64,000 nucleotides of DNA, taken from positions 496,001 to 560,000 of the forward strand of contig CAVUFC010000018.1 in NCBI GenBank assembly GCA_963740605.1, in the 5' to 3' direction. The notes beneath the pieces were generated by a model, which worked only from the letters and a program-made list of their open reading frames with translations, ran no database searches and had not been told where the DNA came from. This DNA comes from DASSUW01 sp963740605 (GTDB lineage: Bacteria > Actinomycetota > Thermoleophilia > Solirubrobacterales > Solirubrobacteraceae). The translations under genes were made by a program, and so were the position numbers. Below are positions 35,227-42,433 of the stretch, in pieces (the stretch's first letter is position 1; every line of letters starts with the position of its first letter).

Positions 35227-35273
35227 GTGCCCGCATCCTGCACGGTGTTCGTCGCCGAGGCCTTCAGGGCCCG

Positions 35274-35916
35274 TCAGGCCCGAGCTCGCTCACGTCCGAC
35301 CGGCGGCATCCCGTCCGTCGGCCACTGCTTGAGCGTCACGCGGTCGAGCTTGCCGGTGGCGTTGAGCGGCATGCGGTCGAGCACGACGCTCTCCTCCGGC
35401 GCCTTATCGCCGACCCGGGCGCGCGCGGTCCTGCGTCGTCGGCCTCGGCGCGGCAGGGTCGAGCGTGACGTAGGCACGCACGCTCTCGCCGTGCGCGGGC
35501 TCCGGACGCCGACCACACCGGCGCTCGGGCGCTCCTGCCTGAGCAGCGGCAGGATCTCGTCGCCGTCGAACGTCCGCGACAGCACGACACGGGCGCCGGC
35601 GGCCAGCGTCATCAGCGACAGGCGGTGCTGAGGCGAAGAACAGGATCGTCGGTTGCGCCGGTCCGGGCGCGGGCAGATCGACGGGCGACGGCCGCCGTCA
35701 TCGTCGTAGCTGATAGCGGTAGTTGAGCGGCATCGCGGCCAACCGCAGTTCATGCAGGCCACGTAGTGGACCAGCAGTTCGGTCTGGTTCCCCATCAGCG
35801 ACGCGACCCGGTCCCCCGGGCGCAGACCGAATTCGAGATAGCCGGCCGCGAGCCCCGCCCCGCAGGATGTCGTGGACCGCGATCGGTCCGTCCAACGCGG
35901 GCCCGGTCATCGGCAC
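35274..35916 (-). pseudogene. Decayed AMP-dependent acyl-CoA synthetase fragment
   Basis: Pieces of one AMP-binding enzyme appear in changing frames. An N-terminal segment from ATG 35916 is followed by GLRPGDRVASLMGNQTELLV with a frame change, then AAMPLNYRY in another frame, a middle piece MTLAAGARVVLSRTFDGDEI, and the C-terminal piece LDRMPLNATGKLDRVTLKQW. The total is only about 640 bases against more than 1.5 kb for an intact gene, so most of the core including the AMP-binding P-loop is lost. It is not expected to be functional. Confidence 0.8.
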
Positions 35917-35926
35917 GGCGAGCCCC

Positions 35927-38900
35927 CTAGCGGCCGGCCTCGCTGACCCGGAGCCGCGCGCTGTCCGTGGCGCGGCGGCCGCGTGCGTCGGTGACGATCA
36001 GTCGCAGCCGGTAGTTCCCGCGCCGCAGCGGGCGACCGCCGGCCACCAGGCGGATTGCGCGCCGGTGCCAGCCCGGCCCCTTGACCCGCCGCGTGACCGC
36101 GATCCGCACGCCCCGGCCGGTCACGACCAGGCGGGCGGTGGCAGGCCCGGTCGTGCCGAAGCGGACGCGCAGCCGCGACCCTCCGCGCGCCTGGTGGCGG
36201 CTGGAGCCGAGCGTGGCGGACACGCCGCCCCCGGCGGGCGACGGCCCGTCGACGTCGTCGACGACGATGATGAACGGTCCAGCCCCGGCCGGACGCGTGC
36301 TCACGATCGCGCCGCCGCTGGGCGGCTTGTCGCCCTTGAGCGCGTAGCTTCCGCCGCCGCCGCCCCCGCCGCCGCCGGTCGAGGAGCCGCCCAGGCCCGC
36401 GCCGCCGCCGCCGCCGAAGCCGCCGCCCCCGCCGCCGCCGTAGCCGCCGTCGCCGTTCTGGGTGCTGCCGTGGCCGCCGCTCCCGTAAGAGCCGACGTAC
36501 GGGGTGGCGTTCGACCAGCCGACTCTGCTCGCGTCGTTGGCATCGCCGCCGGTGCCGCCGATCCCGGAGTCACCCACGCCGCCGCCGCCGTCGGTCGAGC
36601 CGCGGGCGCCCTGGGCCGCGCCGTTGGCGTTGCCGGCGACGCCCTCGTGGCCGCCCTTGCCGCCCCCGGTGCCGCCCACCGACGAGACCGTCCGGCCGGC
36701 CGCGATCGCCGTGCCCCCGCCGCCGCCCCCGCCGCCGTCGGAGAGTGCGTCGGCTTCGCCACCGCCTCCGGCGCCGGCGGCGACGACGATCACGTTCTGC
36801 TTCGCGCAACTGCTGCCGGTCGTGCTCAGGTTCGGCACCGACACCGTCCCGCCGCCGCCGTTGACGGCGTTGGAGTCGGCGAGCACGCACGGCGCCGTGG
36901 CGGCGGCGCTGAGGTCCTGCGAGCCGATGATCGTCGCCGCGCCGCCGCCGCCCGCGGCATGTACAGATCCGCCCACGTTCCCGGCGCGGGCGTTGAAGTA
37001 GTAGAGAACCGAGCCGCCGAGCTCCGACGCGAGCGAGTTCGCGCTGTCGAAGTACGTCTGCGCGTAGCCGCCCGCGCCACCGGAGCCACCCACGGCGACG
37101 CCCCCGCTGGTGCCCCCGCCGGCGCCGCTGCCGCCGTACGCAGCGATCCAGATGCCGGACGAGCCGAGGTCGCCGCCGAGCGCCGGGACGAACGCGTTCA
37201 CGTTCAATCGCGTCCCGTTGGTGTACTTGCGCGACCCGCCCGGGAAGACGCAGACGGCGCGGACCCGGTTCGTCGTGCCGATCGGCTCCCACGTGCACGG
37301 CTCGTCGGGGTTGAAGGGCGGGGTGGGCCAGAGGTCCTGCTTGATGTCGACGCCGTCGTACCAGGCGCCGACCGATCCGATGTCCATCGTCGGGTCCGAC
37401 GACTTCGCATAGCCGTCACACGACAGCCGCACGCTCGGGTTGAGGTTCTGGAACCAGAAGTCGGGTGCATAGAAGCCCGGTGCGGCGCTCGCGTCCACGT
37501 CCTGCGAGCTGTCGTCGGGCTGGGCGAAGAACGGCTGCACGACGTTCATGTCCGCCACCGTCGGGTAAAGGCCCTTGCTGAAGCTGGAGGCCGAGATCGA
37601 GCTCGCCTCGACCATCGCGTAGTCGAGGTACTGGGTGGGCGCCGAGGCCGACGCGACGCTCGCCTGCGGCTGGTACTCGGTCCCCTCGCCGAGCCCGGCG
37701 GGGCTGCCCGTGCGCGCGGCCTGGAACGGGTGGCCGGGGACGAAGCCGTTGCACCAGACCTGCGATGCGAGGGTCAGCGAGGTGGAGACGCTCGGGTCGG
37801 TCGCCGTGTTGCTGTAGGCGCTCTGCCACGTGTCCGCGTCGGCGTTCCAGCACGAGAGCCCGCCGTCCGTGGTGTTCTCGCAGGTGTTGGCGTAGCTGAC
37901 ACGCACACCGTCGTAGACCTGCGGCCACAGCGCCTGGTAGGCGAGCTGGCGGACGTTGTAGAGGTACGCGTTGTTGGCGGCGATCTGGACGTTCGCGTCG
38001 TTGGCGCCGTAGTTGTAGGTCGTGCCCGCGGCATGGTCGGCTGCCGCCATCATCGTCGGCCCGGAGAGCAGGATCTCGCGGCTGAGCAAGACCCCGTTCG
38101 TCTGGGCCTGCATGGCGTTGACCACCTGGCTCTCGACGTCGATCTCCTGCTGCTGGAGCTGGGCCTCCAGCAGGACGTACTGCTCGACCAGCGCGGCCGG
38201 ATTGCCGTCGGGCCCGTTGATCGTCCCCATCGCGATCTGGCCGGTGTCGCCGAACAGTTGCAGCCACTCGTAGGCGTCTTTGAGGAACGGGTTGGCGTCC
38301 TCGGCGAAGGTGAGGATCCGCGCGATGCCCGGGGTCCACTGCATCGCCATCTGGGCCCACCAGCTCGCGGCCGACGACTGCTGCGCGCTGATCTGCTGGG
38401 AGATCGAGGCCATGGCGCCGGTCTGGACGTCCTCCGCGACCTGACCCAGGTCCACGTCGATGACGCCGCCCAGGCCGGCGGCGCTGTCGGTGACGCGATA
38501 GACCAGGTCACTCACCGTGTTGCGTGCGTCGAGCTCGTCGTGCATCTGGTTGATCGCGCAGTCGAGGTCGGACTGCGTGAACGGGGCGCCGCCCGGCAAC
38601 TTCACAAAGCCGGGCGCCCCCGGGTCGAGCGTGAGCGACGAGGCGTAGGTGTTGCGCAGCACCAGCGACGCGCTGCGCACGGACGAGGCGTCCACGACCG
38701 TGCCCTGGCCGGCGGCGTCGCTGGTGGGCGCGGGTGCCTCGTTGGTGACGCACCCGTCGCCGTCGAGCGAGTCGGCGGAGCCCGCGAGCGCGACCCCGGG
38801 CACAGCGGTGCCGGTCGCGGTGGCGGTGCCGCCGGTCCACAGCACCGGCGGCGTGTCGGGGAACAGGTTGGCGAAGGCCTGCTCGGCGACGTACGCGAAC

Positions 38901-41302
38901 GCGACCTCCTGGCCGGTGGCCTGGCAGCCGGTCTCGGGCCCGGTCGTGTCGGTCGCGCACGCCGTCGTGTCCGCCAGCGCCGGCGTGAGCAGCCAGTCGC
39001 CCTGCGCGCCGTAGAGGATCGGCGTCATCGTGCTCGGTCCCTGCAGCCCCGCCGGGTCCGCCTGGGCCGGGGCCAGCAGTCCGGCGGCGCCCCGCCGCAG
39101 CACCCCGGTCAGCACACCGTCGTAGACCTGCAGGTACTGGTTGGCGTCGCTGACGCCGTCGGCGATCACGTTCGAGCTGGCGAAGCCGATCCCGTTGGCC
39201 GCGATCATCGAGTAGGTCCCGTGGCCGGAAGGCGTGTTCGTGTCCGTGGAGTTCAGCGCCCGGACGAACGTATCCGGGTTCACGCCGAGCTGCTCGAGCT
39301 TGGCGAGCACGGCCTGGAACCCGGTGAAGTCCGGCTCGAACTCGTAGCCGCCGGTCTGCCCGCTGACCACGAGCCCGACGCCGCAGACCTTGCAGTGCCC
39401 GGAGGGCGGCGTTCCCGCCATCAGCTGCCCGAGCACCGTGTTGAGCTGGTCCCAGTCCATGCCGACCGTGGGCTCGCCGTCGATGTTGGTGACGAACGCC
39501 TCGCGGGTCAGCGTCCCAGACGGGTTGAGTGCGTCGAAGCTGATCACGCTGATCCCGTTCACGGCACCGGTGCCCGGCAGCAGCGGGACCGAGTCAGAGC
39601 CGAGGACGAACGTGTCGTCGCCGGTGGTCGCGGAGCTGGCCCCCGCGGCCCGGGTCTGGAACGGGATCGCGTCGGGGAAGCTGAAGCCGCGCGTAATCTC
39701 CGGCGTCTCCGATCCCGGGTTGTCGTCGACCTCCTTCAGGAACCCGCTGACCGATCCGGTGATCCCGTCCTCGCCGGTCGCGGTGCCGATCGTCAGCCCG
39801 GCGTTCGTCCACGCCTTGCCCGTGAGCATGCCCGGGACGCCGATGACCGAGAACGGTCCGGCCGCGGGGTCCGTGCGGGTGGCGACGCACTGCGACGTGG
39901 ACGTGGCGTTCGGCGCCGACGGGCTGACGTTGAAGACGTTCATGCCGGCCGCGAAGTTCGTGGTGTCGGTGACCGCGCCCGAGCGCAGCACGAGCAGCAC
40001 CAGGAAGCGGTCGTCATAGCTCGGGCACACGGCGCCGCCCTGGCCGGTCACCAGCGCCTGCATCTGGGTCTTGAAGCTCGTCAGATTGCTCGTCGTGTAG
40101 GCCTGGTTGTACTTGGGGTAGTTGAGCGGCGGCGCGAGCGTGTCGCGGTCGAGAACCAGGACCTGCAGCTGGTCATCGGAGCCCGGGTTGGCGTAGAAGC
40201 AGGGCTCGGCCGCGCCGACGGTGGCGTCCTCGCAGTCGATCGTCGTCCCCAGCGCGATCCCGTGCTTGCCGCCGGCGGTGGCGATGGTCTCCACCGGCAC
40301 CCGCGGCTGGGCGTCGGCGGTGGTCTCGGTCGTGTCGGTGGTCCGGACCCCGCCGCCCTTGTGCGAGGACACGCGCAGCCGGGCCACGTACCGTCCCGGA
40401 TGGGTCGGGTCGGTGCGTAGGATCGCGCGCCGCCGGTTGGCCCCGCTCAGCACCGGCTCGGCTCCCGGCGGCTTGGCGACGACCGTCCAGCGGTAGCCCA
40501 GGCCGGTGCGGCTGCGGCCCACGGCGGGCAGCGAGCGCGAGCCGTTCAGGCGGACGGCGAGCCCGGCGCGCGCCCGCCGGTCGGGACCCGCGTCGGCGAG
40601 CGGGCGCCCGCGGCTGACGAAGAACGTGCGGCGCGTCGTCTCGAAGCGCCCGTCGAAGCTGCGCACCCGCACCACGAGCCGGTTGACGCCCTGCCGCAGG
40701 CCGTCCTTGGGCGACAGCCGGAGACGCCGGCGCAGGGGGTCGCCGCGCTCGAACGCTCGGCTGACGTTGCGTCCGTTGAGCCACGCCTTGACCTCGACAC
40801 GCAGCCGATCCGGCAGCAGCGTGACCTGCGGATTACGCGGCAACCTCACGCTCACGCGGAAGCGGCGGATCAGACCGCGCACCGGCCGCGCCCGGTCCAC
40901 GAGCACCTGCTCGGAGTCCTGACGCCCGCGGCGCCGCACCAGCAGCGCCACCAGATTGCGGCCGCGCTTGAGACGGTCCATCCGCACCCGCACCAGCCGC
41001 CGGCCGCTGGACAGCGGACCGGCGCTCGCGCGAAGCCGGCGCGTGAGCGCGGGGCGGCGGACACCGTTGAGCAGCAGCGTGCGGAGCTTCACCCCGCGCT
41101 TGAGCTCGGCCCGGACCCAGACGCCCGCGCGGTCGTGCACGAACTGTCGGTCGCGCGGCGCGCGCAGCGCAAACAGGCGCTTCCCCGGCTGCGCGGCGAC
41201 GGCCTGTGCGCTCCCCGGTACGGCCGCTGGGAGCGCCGCCAGAGTAGCCACCACCACTGCGGTGATGCACACAAAGCGTGTGCATTCAACCAGGCACGTC
41301 AC
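35927..41302 (-). CDS. Giant secreted protein with glycine-rich C-terminal region
   Basis: The product is about 1,791 residues from GTG 41302, chosen because it gives a clean signal peptide (VVVATLAALPAAVPGSAQA, about 15-35). An N-terminal part with Arg-rich beta repeats (about 45-200) is followed by a PKD/Ig-like stretch (ADAGPDRRARAGLAVRLNGS, about 205-290) and a long low-complexity-free central region. A glycine-rich block lies at about 1390-1657 with many GG, GGGG and SGG runs. The C-terminal about 90 residues look like another beta domain. No enzymatic motif or LPxTG anchor was seen. It is probably a surface or matrix protein. Confidence 0.75.
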   Translation of the reverse strand: MTCLVECTRFVCITAVVVATLAALPAAVPGSAQAVAAQPGKRLFALRAPRDRQFVHDRAGVWVRAELKRGVKLRTLLLNGVRRPALTRRLRASAGPLSSGRRLVRVRMDRLKRGRNLVALLVRRRGRQDSEQVLVDRARPVRGLIRRFRVSVRLPRNPQVTLLPDRLRVEVKAWLNGRNVSRAFERGDPLRRRLRLSPKDGLRQGVNRLVVRVRSFDGRFETTRRTFFVSRGRPLADAGPDRRARAGLAVRLNGSRSLPAVGRSRTGLGYRWTVVAKPPGAEPVLSGANRRRAILRTDPTHPGRYVARLRVSSHKGGGVRTTDTTETTADAQPRVPVETIATAGGKHGIALGTTIDCEDATVGAAEPCFYANPGSDDQLQVLVLDRDTLAPPLNYPKYNQAYTTSNLTSFKTQMQALVTGQGGAVCPSYDDRFLVLLVLRSGAVTDTTNFAAGMNVFNVSPSAPNATSTSQCVATRTDPAAGPFSVIGVPGMLTGKAWTNAGLTIGTATGEDGITGSVSGFLKEVDDNPGSETPEITRGFSFPDAIPFQTRAAGASSATTGDDTFVLGSDSVPLLPGTGAVNGISVISFDALNPSGTLTREAFVTNIDGEPTVGMDWDQLNTVLGQLMAGTPPSGHCKVCGVGLVVSGQTGGYEFEPDFTGFQAVLAKLEQLGVNPDTFVRALNSTDTNTPSGHGTYSMIAANGIGFASSNVIADGVSDANQYLQVYDGVLTGVLRRGAAGLLAPAQADPAGLQGPSTMTPILYGAQGDWLLTPALADTTACATDTTGPETGCQATGQEVAFAYVAEQAFANLFPDTPPVLWTGGTATATGTAVPGVALAGSADSLDGDGCVTNEAPAPTSDAAGQGTVVDASSVRSASLVLRNTYASSLTLDPGAPGFVKLPGGAPFTQSDLDCAINQMHDELDARNTVSDLVYRVTDSAAGLGGVIDVDLGQVAEDVQTGAMASISQQISAQQSSAASWWAQMAMQWTPGIARILTFAEDANPFLKDAYEWLQLFGDTGQIAMGTINGPDGNPAALVEQYVLLEAQLQQQEIDVESQVVNAMQAQTNGVLLSREILLSGPTMMAAADHAAGTTYNYGANDANVQIAANNAYLYNVRQLAYQALWPQVYDGVRVSYANTCENTTDGGLSCWNADADTWQSAYSNTATDPSVSTSLTLASQVWCNGFVPGHPFQAARTGSPAGLGEGTEYQPQASVASASAPTQYLDYAMVEASSISASSFSKGLYPTVADMNVVQPFFAQPDDSSQDVDASAAPGFYAPDFWFQNLNPSVRLSCDGYAKSSDPTMDIGSVGAWYDGVDIKQDLWPTPPFNPDEPCTWEPIGTTNRVRAVCVFPGGSRKYTNGTRLNVNAFVPALGGDLGSSGIWIAAYGGSGAGGGTSGGVAVGGSGGAGGYAQTYFDSANSLASELGGSVLYYFNARAGNVGGSVHAAGGGGAATIIGSQDLSAAATAPCVLADSNAVNGGGGTVSVPNLSTTGSSCAKQNVIVVAAGAGGGGEADALSDGGGGGGGGTAIAAGRTVSSVGGTGGGKGGHEGVAGNANGAAQGARGSTDGGGGVGDSGIGGTGGDANDASRVGWSNATPYVGSYGSGGHGSTQNGDGGYGGGGGGGFGGGGGAGLGGSSTGGGGGGGGGSYALKGDKPPSGGAIVSTRPAGAGPFIIVVDDVDGPSPAGGGVSATLGSSRHQARGGSRLRVRFGTTGPATARLVVTGRGVRIAVTRRVKGPGWHRRAIRLVAGGRPLRRGNYRLRLIVTDARGRRATDSARLRVSEAGR

Positions 41303-41365
41303 GGGGACACGCTCCGAGCTCAGAGCGCTGACGCTATTCCACTCTTGGCCCGGTGCGCTCGAATT

Positions 41366-41379
41366 GTCAGTCGACTGAC
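41366..41379. promoter_or_regulatory. 14-bp perfect palindrome upstream of the giant protein gene
   Basis: GTCAGTCGACTGAC is perfectly self-complementary and lies 64-77 bases upstream of the giant gene start. It sits in the 335-base divergent gap 41303-41637, the longest gene-free stretch in the window. It would sit near a possible -35 region for the minus strand, so it is a candidate operator. Nothing else was recognised in this gap. Confidence 0.35.
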
Positions 41380-41637
41380 GAGGTCCGCAGGTGGCTGAGC
41401 GGCCGCTTGCGGGCCCGAGTGGGACGGCGAGAGATCGGCCGCCCTGGCGCGCGCGGAATCGGTGGCGACTTGAGCACCGTATCGGTGCACAAAGCGCCAG
41501 CCTCGCGACCCGGCCGTCGTACCTCGCCGCCGTTCGTCCGCGCCGCCGCGCCGCCTGCCGTGGAATCAAACCATCTAGCCGGGCGGCCAGGCGGGCGCCT
41601 TGCGACGGTCCGCGGCCGCTGTCACGCTGCGTTGGGC

Positions 41638-41844
41638 ATGGATGCCGACGACCGGTTGCTGCGCTCGGGTGCCTTCGTGGAGTGCGTCTTCCACTGTGTG
41701 GAGTGCCGGCGCGGCGGCACGAGCCTGATCCGTCCCTCGGCGATCCGCGACAAGATCTGCCTCGACTGCGGCGGCGATGTGGTCGTGACCGTGTTCGAGC
41801 GGTTCAGGCCGTCGGGATCACATACATCGGATTCGGAAGCTTGA
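41638..41844 (+). CDS. Small zinc-ribbon-like protein
   Basis: The 68-residue product opens MDADDRLLRSGAFVEC at ATG 41638. The cysteine layout is C-x3-C-x2-C (CVFHCVEC) followed about 20 residues later by C-x2-C (CLDCGG), a zinc-ribbon pattern. There is no signal peptide. It overlaps the 3' end of the convergent acid phosphatase gene by 41 bases, and reading frames upstream of the ATG in the same register are not convincing. Coding status is probable from the cysteine pattern only. Confidence 0.45.
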   Translation: MDADDRLLRSGAFVECVFHCVECRRGGTSLIRPSAIRDKICLDCGGDVVVTVFERFRPSGSHTSDSEA

Positions 41845-42433
41845 ACGTCCGCAGCGCGCGTCCTCCGTCGAGGTCGCTGCGCTGGTCGCCGACGTTCGCG
41901 ACGATCCGGTAGCCGCGCGCGACGAGCTCGGCGCGGGTCCGCGCCTTCCAGCCGTCGTGGGTGCCGGCCGGCTCGTGGTTGGGACGGAGCCGGACGTTGA
42001 GGTGGCCGCCGTAGCCGGCGCGGTGGAGGTTGGCGATCGTCGTCTTGCGGAGCGGTGTCCGGCGGCCCGTGATGAAGAAGACCGTGACGCCGTGGCTGCG
42101 CGCGTACCGGTACAGCGACCGCGTCTGCCGGATCGCGGGCATCTTCCCCGGCGTCGCACAGTCGGACTTCGAGCGCCGGAAGCGGACCTTCTTGAGGCAG
42201 CGGTAGCTCGAGAGCGACGTGTCGTCGACATCGAGCACGATGGCCGGCCGGTGGTCGTGGAGATGGCGGGCGAGGAATTTCCGCGCGCGGTGCGTGATGC
42301 GCCCCAGATCAGCGTCCCAGTCGCCCGAGTCGTGATAGGCGACGATCTCAGCCCGCGTGGCGGGTTGCGGGGGTGGTGCCGCGACTGCGGCCCCAGAGGG
42401 CAGCAGCAGGAACGTGAGGATCAGCCGCTTCAC
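41804..42433 (-). CDS. Secreted HAD-type acid phosphatase (class B / subfamily IIIB)
   Basis: The 209-residue protein has a signal peptide (1-19, ending AAVAAP) and the HAD nucleophile motif VLDVDDTSLSSY, with Asp68 and Asp70. Motif II is FFITGRR near residue 118, Lys lies near residue 129 in LRKTTIANL, and the acidic motif NVGDQRSDLDG is near residue 185. It belongs to the acid-phosphatase B group, exported non-specific phosphatases. Its ATG overlaps the stop of the FG-GAP kinase gene (ATGA at 42430-42433), so the two are co-translated. Confidence 0.85.
   Translation of the reverse strand: MKRLILTFLLLPSGAAVAAPPPQPATRAEIVAYHDSGDWDADLGRITHRARKFLARHLHDHRPAIVLDVDDTSLSSYRCLKKVRFRRSKSDCATPGKMPAIRQTRSLYRYARSHGVTVFFITGRRTPLRKTTIANLHRAGYGGHLNVRLRPNHEPAGTHDGWKARTRAELVARGYRIVANVGDQRSDLDGGRALRTFKLPNPMYVIPTA

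Noticed and set aside
35740..35765. Possible third copy of the palindromic-element end (AACTGCGGTTGG on the minus strand)
   Set aside because: The match covers only about ten bases and lies within recognisable acyl-CoA synthetase coding sequence, with no flanking hairpin.
35723..40420. Very long plus-strand open frame opposite the giant secreted protein gene
   Set aside because: It is an antisense shadow caused by GC-rich codon bias; its translation is Arg/Ala/Gly/Val low-complexity sequence without domains, while the minus strand has a signal peptide and ordered protein sequence.
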